From an uncultured Poribacteria bacterium (lineage in GTDB: Bacteria; Poribacteria; WGA-4E; WGA-3G), in NCBI GenBank assembly GCA_951828515.1, contig OX639992.1, forward strand, positions 2,768,217 through 2,832,216: 64,000 bases of DNA. The letters are read 5' to 3'. Below are positions 9,159 to 17,618 of the stretch, piece by piece (within the stretch, counting starts at the first letter, position 1; each line of letters starts with the position of its first letter). The notes beneath the pieces were generated by a model. The model saw nothing but the letters and a program-made list of their open reading frames with translations, searched no databases and was not told the DNA's origin. The translations under genes and the position numbers were made by a program.

Positions 9159-10898
9159 TTAGTCCTCTCCACCGTTTTGTTGAATCGTAGGTAGCCCGTC
9201 CGGAAGTCCAAGCTGGACAGATGCTTCTTCCACAGGCAGTTCTTCAACTGTCCGCAACTTTCGTTCCATTGCTCGGGTGCGTACATCTGTGGCATCAACA
9301 GTTTTCACGGCTGTGTTCAATTGACGTTTCAACTTAGCCATAACCCCGCCAAACTTACCAAACTCGGACTTGACAGCCCCCAGAACCTCCCATACCTCAC
9401 TGGAATGCTTTTCAATTGCCAACGTTCGGAACCCCATGCGAAGGCTGTTTAGAATAGCGGCAAGGGTTGTCGGACCGGCTACGACAATTCGGTACCTTTG
9501 CAAAAATTCCGTAATGAGTCCTGGCACCCGAAGCACCTCTGCATAAAGCCCTTCGGTCGGCAGAAACATAATCGCGAAATCTGTTGTCTTTGGCGGCGCG
9601 ATGTATTTCTCTTGAATCTTTTTCGCCTCCGCTCGCACGACTCGGGTTAAAGCTTGAACCGCTTTGCTCTCAGCTACGGCATCCGTGGCAGCGACTAACC
9701 TCTCATAATCCGCCAGCGGTAACTTAGAATCAATAGGCAACCATACACACGAATCCGGTCCATCATCAGCACCTGGGAGACGAATGGCGTACTCAACTTC
9801 CTCATGCGAACTCTCGTGAAGTTTCACATTGGTACTATACTGATCTGGCGTGAGAATGTCTTCAAGCAGGGTCCCAAGTTGTACTTCGCCCCAGGCACCT
9901 CTCGTTTTGACATTTGTCAGAACCCGCTTAAGATCGCCTACACCTGTAGCAAGGCTCTGCATCTCTCCGAGACCGCGTTGCACATCTTCAAGACGCTTAC
10001 TCACAATGTTGAAAGATTCGCCGAGCCGTTTCTCTAATGTCGAGTGGAGCTGTTCATCAACTGTCTTCCGCATTTCGTCAAGCTTGCTTTCATTACTGGT
10101 CTGCATATCTTGAAGGCGTTTGTCAACCATTGTGCGCACATCGTCAATATTCGTCTTATTGGATTGTGTCAGTTCATTGATTGCCTGCGTGCTATTCGCG
10201 AGTTGGTCCATCTGGGCTTTACCGAGTTCACCAACCGTGTTCACAAGCGTATCAGAGGTGCTTTGGAGATGCTCCGTGAGGGTCTGCCGTATCTGTTCCA
10301 AACTACTTGCGTTGCTCGTCTGTAAACCCTGGATACGACCATCTATTGATTTGCGGATGTTCTCAATACCTGTTTGATTAGATTGCGTCAAATCATTGAT
10401 GGACCGCGTTACACCTTCTAACCTCTGGGACTGCGTATCCCCCAGTTCACCGACAGTCGCCACAAGCGTATCCGTAGCGGTTTTCTGGGCTTTACCGAGT
10501 TCACCAACCGTGTTCACAAGCGTATCAGAAGTCGTTCGGAGCTGTTTTGTGACTGTCCGGTCTACCTGTTCCAATTTACTGTCATTGCTCTGTTGTAACT
10601 TCTGAAATCTATCATCAATTGTATTTCGTGTTCCCTCAAGTTGAGCTGTTAGCGTTTTACTCAATTCAGCGACACTCGTCACAAGCATATCGGTGATGGC
10701 TTTTTGACTCGTTCTGACTTCAGATCGAACCTCTTGCTCTGACCGAGATGCCTCCTGACGAAGGGCACGTAATTCGTCTTGTTCGCTGCCTCCTTCCTCG
10801 TCCTTGCTTATAGAAGCGAAACGCTTAAGCACTAAAACCAATAATGTGAGATTAACCAACGATAGGATGACAGCACTCGCTATTCCAATTTGAACCAT
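9159..10898 (-). CDS. rmuC: DNA recombination protein RmuC homolog
   Basis: 579 residues. One N-terminal membrane helix (about 4-25) is followed by a long coiled coil to about residue 330 and then the RmuC nuclease-like domain: TRGAWGEVQLGTLLEDIL, SCVWLPIDSKLPLADYERL, TDFAIMFLPTEGLYAEV, and VVAGPTTLAAILNSL near the end. RmuC limits certain DNA rearrangements, and its domain is related to restriction-endonuclease folds. The coiled coil contains near-duplicate blocks, with DTLVNTVGELGKAQ occurring twice and a third variant, so it has expanded by internal duplication. A clear GGAG precedes the ATG. It is first in the minus-strand cassette. Confidence 0.9.
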   Translation of the reverse strand: MVQIGIASAVILSLVNLTLLVLVLKRFASISKDEEGGSEQDELRALRQEASRSEQEVRSEVRTSQKAITDMLVTSVAELSKTLTAQLEGTRNTIDDRFQKLQQSNDSKLEQVDRTVTKQLRTTSDTLVNTVGELGKAQKTATDTLVATVGELGDTQSQRLEGVTRSINDLTQSNQTGIENIRKSIDGRIQGLQTSNASSLEQIRQTLTEHLQSTSDTLVNTVGELGKAQMDQLANSTQAINELTQSNKTNIDDVRTMVDKRLQDMQTSNESKLDEMRKTVDEQLHSTLEKRLGESFNIVSKRLEDVQRGLGEMQSLATGVGDLKRVLTNVKTRGAWGEVQLGTLLEDILTPDQYSTNVKLHESSHEEVEYAIRLPGADDGPDSCVWLPIDSKLPLADYERLVAATDAVAESKAVQALTRVVRAEAKKIQEKYIAPPKTTDFAIMFLPTEGLYAEVLRVPGLITEFLQRYRIVVAGPTTLAAILNSLRMGFRTLAIEKHSSEVWEVLGAVKSEFGKFGGVMAKLKRQLNTAVKTVDATDVRTRAMERKLRTVEELPVEEASVQLGLPDGLPTIQQNGGED

Positions 10899-11032
10899 TG
10901 TTCTCCTTTTTCATTTTCAGTTAATAAAATCCGAGAGATTGCCTTACTAACAGCATCGCTTAATTTTACAATTGAGCACCTCGTCTGCAGCGGTTCTTTT
11001 AACACCACGTTACCACGTTCTGGGCATCGCGC

Positions 11033-11496
11033 TCAAATCAACGAATACAGTTCCTGTATAATTTCAAGGGTGTCCGACGCGTCGGTGAAGTAACAGGGAC
11101 CGCGTGTTCCTGAATCGCGTCCGGAATACCGTGCATCGCCTCGGTAATGGCACCTGCGATAGCAGAAAGGGTATCCGCGTCGCCACCGAGCAAGATAGCA
11201 TTCCGCACAGCATCCTCAAAACTGTCCGACTCCAAAGCACAAGTGATCGCCTCCGGCACTGTGCGTTGACACGACTCATTGAAATCGTAATCCAGACGGA
11301 TAGTGTCCACCGTCCGTGACAGGTCGTAATCGTATACAGCGGCAATCTCCTGACGGATGGTTTCCGGACGCTCACCTTGAGTAGGATCCCTTATCTTTTT
11401 CTTCGCTTCCCAGAGAGGGATAGGTTTGCGTTGCTTCTGACATATCCGTTTCCCTACTGAAATGGGGTAGTAGGCATGGGATTTGCCGAGTTTCAC
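11033..11496 (-). pseudogene. ADP-ribosylglycohydrolase (DraG family) remnant, frameshifted
   Basis: The segment YDLSRTVDTIRLDYDF, then SVPEAI-like RTVPEAITCALES and GGDADTLSAIAGAITEA, is the conserved C-terminal third of DraG-type ADP-ribosylglycohydrolases, including the GGDxDT metal-binding motif. The N-terminal half is missing. Near 11095 the reading frame shifts: the long frame ends in unrelated residues at 11038, while the -1 frame continues with the expected helix YFTDASDTLEIIQELYSLI and stops at 11033. Both lesions argue for a dead gene. Confidence 0.8.
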
Positions 11497-11655
11497 AATG
11501 TCTGCCTACTTGATGGACTATGGTACCTGATAGTTGGGAAAAAGTCAAGTCCTTATGTAACGAGAATCGGAATCCTTCAGTTTTCTGTAAGAATGAAGTC
11601 TAATAAAATGTTTGGGTAATTCTATAAAGGATAGTTTCAATCAAGAAGGCTTCAT

Positions 11656-11803
11656 AATCCTGTAAATCCTCTAATCCTGTAAATCCTGATTCAGACAATA
11701 AACAAGGAAACTCAATACACCACAAAGGATGCTGGATACACAGAAGTCCCCAAAAATCCGCGAAATCTGTAAAATCCGCGAGAATCCGTGATTCAGACAA
11801 TAT
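11656..11803. repeat. AATCCTGTAA-type degenerate repeats, two clusters
   Basis: Two blocks (11656-11700 and 11755-11803) each consist of degenerate iterations of AATCCTGTAA or AATCCGCGA, and both end in TGATTCAGACAAT. They lie in the non-coding stretch between the DraG remnant and the metal-resistance operon. No open frame of interest is present. The shared terminal motif shows the two blocks are related copies, most likely one of the dispersed repeat families of this genome. Confidence 0.6.
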
Positions 11804-11906
11804 GGACATGACATCACCTCAACAAGGACATTGAGAAAATGTTACACTTTCCGCCTAAATTATTTTTTCCCATAACGACGAGATGCAGAAAACTATCTGC
11901 TTTTTT

Positions 11907-11936
11907 TTGCAACTTTTTTGGTTTTTGGTGTATAAT
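11907..11936 (+). promoter_or_regulatory. Sigma-70-type promoter of the metal-efflux operon
   Basis: TTGCAA (11907-11912) and a consensus TATAAT (11931-11936) are separated by 18 bp in an AT-rich stretch about 60 bp before the first gene of the operon. No obvious dyad operator for a MerR- or CsoR-type regulator was seen between the elements, although the 18-bp spacing is slightly long. Confidence 0.6.
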
Positions 11937-11996
11937 ATCATAAAGTATTTTATTCGGCTTCCACTTTCTGACGAAAACAGCGGAGTTATTTGAACA

Positions 11997-12437
11997 GTGC
12001 TAACAAAACATCGTCAAATTCTCATTCTACTTGTCGGACTCTTGTACGTGTATTCAGTATGCCCATTTCTTTGTGCAACTTTAGAACAGAAGTCCTGTCA
12101 TAGCGTCCCTCAAAAAGTCTTGAGCGGAGATACCGAAACCCGATCAACCTGCTGTCAAGTCACTAAAACGGGCACAGCGGGTAATGCCGATGCTCCATCA
12201 GAAAGCGATAATCCGTGTTGTTCAAAAGACTTAGAACTTGTTCTTCCAGACGATAGATACAACACGCACGAAGCCCGTGAGTTGATTGAGCAGTCTCTCG
12301 TTTCAGTGCTTCCTATCTCAGCAACTTTACCTATTACACCGTGGGAATCGCTCGAGAATTCCCTGACACCGCTAACCTCCACGTTTTTCCTCGACCATTC
12401 TCTATCCCGTAGAGGCCCCCCATTTACCCAGTGCTAA
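11997..12437 (+). CDS. Cys-rich secreted protein at head of metal-efflux operon
   Basis: 146 residues from a GTG start with GGAG about 10 nt upstream. An N-terminal hydrophobic segment (8-26) acts as a signal peptide. The mature part is short and Cys-rich (CPFLC, SCHS, STCCQV, NPCCSKD), which suits periplasmic metal binding. Its C-terminal half is low-complexity Ser/Leu/Pro. No family is recognised. Placement directly after the promoter and before a Cus-type system suggests a metal-binding or sensing accessory. Confidence 0.65.
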   Translation: MLTKHRQILILLVGLLYVYSVCPFLCATLEQKSCHSVPQKVLSGDTETRSTCCQVTKTGTAGNADAPSESDNPCCSKDLELVLPDDRYNTHEARELIEQSLVSVLPISATLPITPWESLENSLTPLTSTFFLDHSLSRRGPPFTQC

Positions 12438-12571
12438 GTGAGTTCCACTCGGAATTTTTCAAGCACTCACCCATTCCTTAATTTCACTGTTTTTTTCGTA
12501 ACGTTTTCCCGAACTTTCTTTTAATCAGGACTTATCCAAAATTGGATCATTACGCCTATTCACCAGTGATC

Positions 12572-12728
12572 GGTGCGGTTAGGGGATTTAGTCTGCGGAT
12601 AGACTAAATCCATTCCTCGTATTACATTCCGCACCTACCGGGGAACTGCGTAAGTCCTATTCGTGAAGGTTTGCCGAGGGAACTGTAATAAACCTGTAGC
12701 GCGAGATTTCGTGTCTCGCTGTGCTACA
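12572..12728. repeat. Nested-hairpin intergenic repeats
   Basis: A perfect 11-bp stem (12584-12594 with 12601-12611, loop GCGGAT) is nested within an outer 7-bp stem GGTGCGG/CCGCACC (12572-12578 with 12629-12635). A second hairpin follows: TGTAGC/GCTACA (12695-12700 with 12723-12728) around GCGAGA/TCTCGC. These lie in the 300-bp gap between the first two genes of the metal operon. They are typical of dispersed palindromic repeats and have no T-run, so a terminator is unlikely. Confidence 0.65.
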
Positions 12729-12739
12729 CTACTTTTCAA

Positions 12740-13807
12740 ATGAGAAAAATCACAATTATGAAAATCCGTTTGTTTTTATGCGCGATGTTGTTCAATTGGA
12801 TGTTTATCTCTTTCGGGTTCACACAAGAAAGTTGTCCTGCCTGAAGTAATCCCGTCTTACCGCCCAGCGGTCTGATGAATGAAGTCAGTTTGGCTTCACA
12901 AGAGATAGATCAGTTTCGAGTAAATATCAATATGTTAGTGTCCCCAGATGCACAAGGTGGGCATCTTGAATCAAGAGGGCTTTCACCAACGGGTGAAATT
13001 ATCGACGCGCCTTTACATAGACACCATGTGGCGTTGAGCACTTACCGGATTGATGTTGGATTGCAATACTTGCTGAACGACCAGTGGACACTGCAGGCAA
13101 ACGTTCCGTATGCAGTCAGAAACCAGGACGCAAGTATTGAATGGATTGATCCGGTGAGTCCTGAAGACAAGCAAGCTATTCTGCGGAGTCGGGATATCCA
13201 TCATCGAGATGAAACCTATACCGGACTTTCGGATCTGGATCTGTTCTTAGGCTATAAAATGCATGGATTCTTTAAAACGGATGACCTCCTGTTTGTTCGA
13301 TTGGGTTCAACAATCCCAACTGGCAAAACCGAGGAAAATCCGTGGATGCTCGGAGATGCAGGCATTGAACACCTCCATATCCAGTTCGGGACCGGCACCT
13401 TTAACCCAACTGCCAATTTGCAGTACAACCTACCTCTCTACCAAGGTCTGAATCTCACCGCTTCCGCACGTGGAACGTTTCCGTTCTATGAGAACAGCAA
13501 GACCTATCAAGGTTCAACGGAATTAACTTACACAGCTGGCTTTAGGTACCGCTTTTCCGATTGGCTTTCATTTAACGGAAACTATCTCGGATTTTATCAA
13601 ACTTCTGCCTCTTGGGCTGGAGAGCGTGATATCAACACAGGGATGCGTTACAGTATGGCGGCACTGGGCATGTCCTTGGCGGCACTGGACGGTATTTTTG
13701 TGTCTGTCAACGTCATGTTCCCGTTGACGCAAGAAACCCTTTACGATGAAAGTGACGCGATTGAATTTGGCAATTTGGTCTCTTTGACCACAACCTATTC
13801 ATTTTAA
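12740..13807 (+). CDS. Outer-membrane beta-barrel protein of metal operon, with in-frame TGA
   Basis: The barrel part is clear: residues downstream of 12875 alternate like porin strands (SWLSFNGNYLGFYQ, VSVNVMFPLTQETLY) and end in a C-terminal aromatic (TTTYSF), typical of outer-membrane insertion. An ATG at 12875 would give 310 residues without a signal peptide. Upstream in the same frame, from ATG 12740 (or 12758), lies a textbook signal peptide ending in FTQESCPA. It is separated from SNPVLPPSGLMNEV only by a TGA at 12842-12844. The resulting CPA-TGA-SNP resembles the CxxC start of mature proteins of this type, so the TGA may be selenocysteine, a mutation of a cysteine codon or a sequencing error. 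The full frame would be 355 residues. It is the second gene of the Cus-type operon. Confidence 0.7.
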
Positions 13808-13823
13808 TTTAAAGGAGAAAAAA

Positions 13824-14456
13824 ATGAAAATGAAAATGACGCGACGCATCGTCGCCTCTTTCTTAGCAGTCTTGGCTGTGCTACTGTTTTCGATCTTTTC
13901 GCTTAGGGCAGAGGATACACACAAAGCGCATAAAGCCGGGTCCCACGGTGATCACATGATGGGCGATGGCGAAAAAGTGCGGTGTGCAATTGATGGCATG
14001 ATGATGAAGCCTTCGGCGATGGTCAAAGTCGAACAGGACGGAAAAGCCTATTATTTCTGCAACGACATGCAGGCGGAGATGTTCAAGGCGAATCCGGACA
14101 AGTACCTCCAGACAATTTCAGTGGGAAATTTGACATTCGATCTCAACGTGATAACGACAGAGGCGTACAAGATGATGATGTCTCACATGGGAATGGGAGG
14201 CATGATAAAAGCCGACGAGATTAAGGGAAAAACGCACTATTTCAGTATATACCCGACGCAAGAGCATGGAGAGATTGCGTTAGGTGATGTTAAACTCGCC
14301 ATTCAGGTTACCAATACTGAAGGGGAAACGAAGATGGCATTACTGAAATATAGCAAGATGACGCGTACCTACCAAGGCTTTATTACTATGCCAACAGGTA
14401 CAGAACATGAGGTTCGCGTTCGCGTGACAAGCCCAGCTGTCAAGATTTCACTTTAA
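13824..14456 (+). CDS. Periplasmic YHS-like metal-binding protein
   Basis: 210 residues with a strong AAAGGAG site and a signal peptide (about 1-30, after MKMKMTRR). A His/Met-rich linker (HKAHKAGSHGDHMMGDG) leads to a YHS-type module: CAIDGMMMKPSAMVKVEQDG then KAYYFCNDMQAEMFKANPDKYL, with the paired Cys and aromatic spacing of YHS/TRASH metal sensors. A second Met-rich stretch (MMMSHMGMGGM) follows. The C-terminal 80 residues are a beta-rich domain of unknown function. Position between the barrel protein and TolC genes and the Met/His/Cys content suggest a copper or silver chaperone. Confidence 0.8.
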   Translation: MKMKMTRRIVASFLAVLAVLLFSIFSLRAEDTHKAHKAGSHGDHMMGDGEKVRCAIDGMMMKPSAMVKVEQDGKAYYFCNDMQAEMFKANPDKYLQTISVGNLTFDLNVITTEAYKMMMSHMGMGGMIKADEIKGKTHYFSIYPTQEHGEIALGDVKLAIQVTNTEGETKMALLKYSKMTRTYQGFITMPTGTEHEVRVRVTSPAVKISL

Positions 14457-14457
14457 G

Positions 14458-14550
14458 GGTTGTCAGTTGTCGGTTATCAGTTATCGGTTCAAGAGGGGGT
14501 TGGTTTAACTAAACCCTCTCTTAACTGACGACTGATAACTATTAACAAGG
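14458..14550. repeat. GTTATCAGTTGTCGG-family palindromic repeat
   Basis: The gap between the YHS-like gene and the first TolC gene is filled by an imperfect palindrome. Its left arm has GTTATCAGTTATCGG, its right arm ACTGACGACTGATAACT, and a G-rich/C-rich stem around GAGGGGG...CCCTCTC. The same words recur at 15919-15943, 19592-19705 and 62444-62470, marking a dispersed repeat family. Confidence 0.75.
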
Positions 14551-14567
14551 ATAACAAGGAGACAATA

Positions 14568-15920
14568 ATGCGTACAGTCAGTTTACGCCATCAAACGACA
14601 GCAATTGTTATCGGCGGTATGCTGCTATTGAGCATTCTGGTGCAAACGGAAGCATACGGGATGACTCAGACAGCAGCAATCCCGGAGCAAATTGATGTGT
14701 CAACTCTATTTGCGGACACCCTTGAACTACCGAGTTTAATTCGGGTTGCTGTTGATCGGAATCCTAAAGTTAAAGCGGCAAAGGCACGGTGGCAGGCGAC
14801 AATTGAACAATACCCGCAAGTGACAGCATTGCCTGATCCGATGTTCATGTACGGCTACTTCTTGCGAAACGTGGAGACGCGGGTCGGACCCCAACGCCAT
14901 CGGGTGAGTTTTTCACAGGCATTTCCCTACCCGGGGACCCTTGATGCGGCTGGAGAAGTCGTCAAAAAAGCGATTGAGATTGAGCGTGTGAAGCATGAGC
15001 AGGTAATACGTGATCTCATTGTTGATCTGAAACTGAGTTACCATGAATTGGCGTATCTTCAGCGGGCGGTCGAGTTGACGCAGCAAAATCATGAACTGGT
15101 AGCCTCTATTCTCACGATTGCCACTGCACGTTATGCGGAAGGAAAGGCGACGCTTAATGATATGTTGAAGGCACAGAGTCAACTGGCGCAGTTGGAATAC
15201 GATTTTGTTCTCTTAGAGGAATTACAGCGCGTTGAACATGCAAACATCAAGGGAATTCTGTCTGTTCCTTCAACAACGCCGCTTGGGGCGACGGTGCCTG
15301 TTGCTTACGAGCCGCTTGATGTAGAATTGGCTGATATAGAGAAACAGGCATTATCAAAGCGACAGGAGTTGCGAATTGCGGAGTTAAGCGTTAAAAAAGC
15401 TGCCCAACGGATTGCGCTTGCCGAACTCCAAACCAAGCCCATGCTTAAGTTTGACTTAATGACAATAGAAACGGGTGAAGCCTTGATGTTAGACGCACCC
15501 GGCAGTGGTAAAAACCCGTTTAGTATCGGTTTTGGGGTGACAATTCCGTGGTCAAGCTTGAAGAATAGTAGCAAAATTCGCGAGGCACAGCAAAATCATG
15601 AGGTCGTCACAGCGAACGAGCGCGCTTTGGAGGATCAAACAAAGGTTGCCCTCCGGAAAGTTTACTTTCGGCTTGAGAATGCGCGACGGCTTGTCGAACT
15701 CTATGAAACTACACTCATTCCGCAAGCAGGTGCTGCTGTTGAGGTCGCTGAGACGTGGCATCAGGAAGGTCCCAAAAGTATTGCAGGATTTCTTGAGACA
15801 CAGAGTGTTTGGTTGAATTTTAATCTCGCTCGGCTGCGTGCCATTGCAGACTATCAACAGAACGTAGCACGGTTAGAGAAACTCGTTGGGGGAAAGATTG
15901 ATGATTCGCACATTGAATAG
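14568..15920 (+). CDS. TolC-family outer-membrane efflux protein (CusC-like)
   Basis: 450 residues, AAGGAG upstream, and an N-terminal signal sequence (about 12-35). The body is the TolC two-repeat pattern of long amphipathic helices: LIRVAVDRNPKVKAAKARWQ opens repeat one and DIEKQALSKRQELRIAELSV opens repeat two. In tripartite RND systems this protein forms the outer-membrane exit duct docking onto the adaptor. Its stop overlaps the start of a second TolC gene by 20 bp, which is unusual; tripartite operons normally carry one. Confidence 0.9.
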   Translation: MRTVSLRHQTTAIVIGGMLLLSILVQTEAYGMTQTAAIPEQIDVSTLFADTLELPSLIRVAVDRNPKVKAAKARWQATIEQYPQVTALPDPMFMYGYFLRNVETRVGPQRHRVSFSQAFPYPGTLDAAGEVVKKAIEIERVKHEQVIRDLIVDLKLSYHELAYLQRAVELTQQNHELVASILTIATARYAEGKATLNDMLKAQSQLAQLEYDFVLLEELQRVEHANIKGILSVPSTTPLGATVPVAYEPLDVELADIEKQALSKRQELRIAELSVKKAAQRIALAELQTKPMLKFDLMTIETGEALMLDAPGSGKNPFSIGFGVTIPWSSLKNSSKIREAQQNHEVVTANERALEDQTKVALRKVYFRLENARRLVELYETTLIPQAGAAVEVAETWHQEGPKSIAGFLETQSVWLNFNLARLRAIADYQQNVARLEKLVGGKIDDSHIE

Positions 15921-17490
15921 TTATCGGTTATCAGTTTTCAGTAAAATCGGTCTCATAATGCTCACTGTTTTGGTAGGTGGGTGTGCCAGCCATCGACTGG
16001 AGACCTACCAAGAGTTGCGTAGTGCTGAGATACAACAACCCCCATATTACTATACAGAAGTCGAAAAAAAGGTGCCCGAAACTGAAATTGATCCAATCGT
16101 GGAATCAGACCAATTTCTCAGCGAAATTGAAGCGAAGGTGTTGAAGTACCAGAAACAGTGGAAAGCTCAATTGGAAAGCGAAACACCGATGCCAAATCTG
16201 TTTTACGATCTTTCGACAGACGCCATGAAGGCACATCGGGAATTGGCAGCCTCACCTGAAGAAGCAAGAGCCCGACTTGCGCAACCTATTGCATTAGAAC
16301 TCCTTGTGGCACTTGGATACGAATGGAGTCCGGGGTTAAAATCTGCCCGTGAAAAAATTCGGGCAGTGCTGGAGCAATATCCGCAAGCCGTCTACTTAGA
16401 GAATGTGTTACGTCAGTATAACGCTTTCACGAAACAACTTGATACGAAAGTGGGACCGATGCGCCATAAAGAAATGATGGCAATGGAGTTTCCGTTTCCA
16501 GATACCTTAGCGTTGAAAGGGCAGATTATTACTGAAGATGTGCTAATTGCCCAAAAAGAATTTGAAATTGCCCTGCGAGATCTGGTGACCGAAATCAAGT
16601 TAGCTTACTACGATTATCTTTTTCTCGTTGAGGCGACCCGTATTAACGAAGAAAATCAGAAATTACTGCAGCAGATGATTGCTATTGCCCAGGCGAAGTT
16701 TCGCGTCGGACAAGGAAAATATTCGAACGTCATTATGGCACAGGTGGAGTTATCAAAGTTAGCAAACGTGATTATTACGCTTGAACAACAGCGGGAAACT
16801 ATCATTGCGCGTCTTAATACGTTATTGAACGCTTCAGCAGATGTGCCGTTAGGAATGCCTGTGCCACTTGAAGAGGAACGTGTTGTATCTACTTTGCCTG
16901 AGTTGTATGCGTTAGCAGCGCAGAAACGTCAAGAAATCCAAAAACAGAAGTTGGTAATTAGTAAAATGGGCTTGGCTGTGGAAATGGCAAAACAGATGAC
17001 CTACCCTGACCCGACCCTCGGTGCAAGTTATTTTGAAAACCGGAGCATGCCAGACTTAAAACACACACAAAAAATGCCGATGACTTTTATGACGCAACGC
17101 ACATTAAATCCGACAAATACAGCATGGTTCGGCCACCGAAATTCGTATGTCCATGAAATGAATGTAAAAATTGAAGCGATGGAGCATCGGATCGAAGAAC
17201 TTGAAAGCAAAATCCATTTTGTAGTAAAAAAACATCATTTTGGAATGGAAACGGCAAATCGGAGTATTCGCCTTTACCGCCAGACGCTCCTTCCGCAAGC
17301 ACAGCAAGCGTTGGATGCTGCGAATACAGCCTATCAAGCGGCGCAAATTGACTTTTTGAGTTTTCTTGATGTCCAACGCACGCTATTAAATTTGAGAATT
17401 GAAGAGCAGCGAGCGTTGCGTGATTATCACCAACATCTCGCACAGTTGGAACAGGCAGTTGGCATGATATTGCCCAAACAACCTCTATAG
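15901..17490 (+). CDS. Second TolC-family outer-membrane lipoprotein
   Basis: 529 residues from the ATG at 15901, chosen because GGGGGAAAG lies just upstream; a TTG at 15886 is also in frame. A lipobox (LTVLVGGC) near residue 27 shows a lipoprotein, as in CusC. An extra 100-residue charged region precedes the TolC repeats (LELLVALGYEWSPGLKSARE; YALAAQKRQEIQKQKL). The segment FWxRTL-like MTFMTQRTLNPTNTAWFGHR is an insertion rich in Met. The first 15 residues (TLNSYRLSVFSK) are translated from a copy of the genome's dispersed GTTATCGGTTATCAG repeat, so the start appears to have been recruited from repeat DNA. Paired with the preceding TolC it may serve a second adaptor or form a hetero-duct. 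Confidence 0.85.
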   Translation: MIRTLNSYRLSVFSKIGLIMLTVLVGGCASHRLETYQELRSAEIQQPPYYYTEVEKKVPETEIDPIVESDQFLSEIEAKVLKYQKQWKAQLESETPMPNLFYDLSTDAMKAHRELAASPEEARARLAQPIALELLVALGYEWSPGLKSAREKIRAVLEQYPQAVYLENVLRQYNAFTKQLDTKVGPMRHKEMMAMEFPFPDTLALKGQIITEDVLIAQKEFEIALRDLVTEIKLAYYDYLFLVEATRINEENQKLLQQMIAIAQAKFRVGQGKYSNVIMAQVELSKLANVIITLEQQRETIIARLNTLLNASADVPLGMPVPLEEERVVSTLPELYALAAQKRQEIQKQKLVISKMGLAVEMAKQMTYPDPTLGASYFENRSMPDLKHTQKMPMTFMTQRTLNPTNTAWFGHRNSYVHEMNVKIEAMEHRIEELESKIHFVVKKHHFGMETANRSIRLYRQTLLPQAQQALDAANTAYQAAQIDFLSFLDVQRTLLNLRIEEQRALRDYHQHLAQLEQAVGMILPKQPL

Positions 17491-17551
17491 ACATTTCACC
17501 GCTACGGGGTTCAGGCTCCGTTGGGATTCACCAGAAACCGCCATGAAATGT
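17491..17551. repeat. Inverted repeat in TolC-CusB gap
   Basis: ACATTTCA (17491-17498) pairs with TGAAATGT (17544-17551) right after the second TolC stop. There is no T-run, so it is more likely a palindromic repeat than an intrinsic terminator. The rest of the 128-bp gap contains nothing recognised besides the AAAAAAGGAG site of the next gene. Confidence 0.45.
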
Positions 17552-17618
17552 AATGGTGCCCAGATGCCCATAACTAAAAAAATGCCCAGGGCAATCATTT
17601 AAAAAAGGAGTTCACAAA

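Noticed and set aside
12659-12733. Possible tRNA or small structured RNA in the metal-operon gap
   Set aside because: Stems are simple palindromes; no cloverleaf, T-loop or CCA-like end could be drawn.
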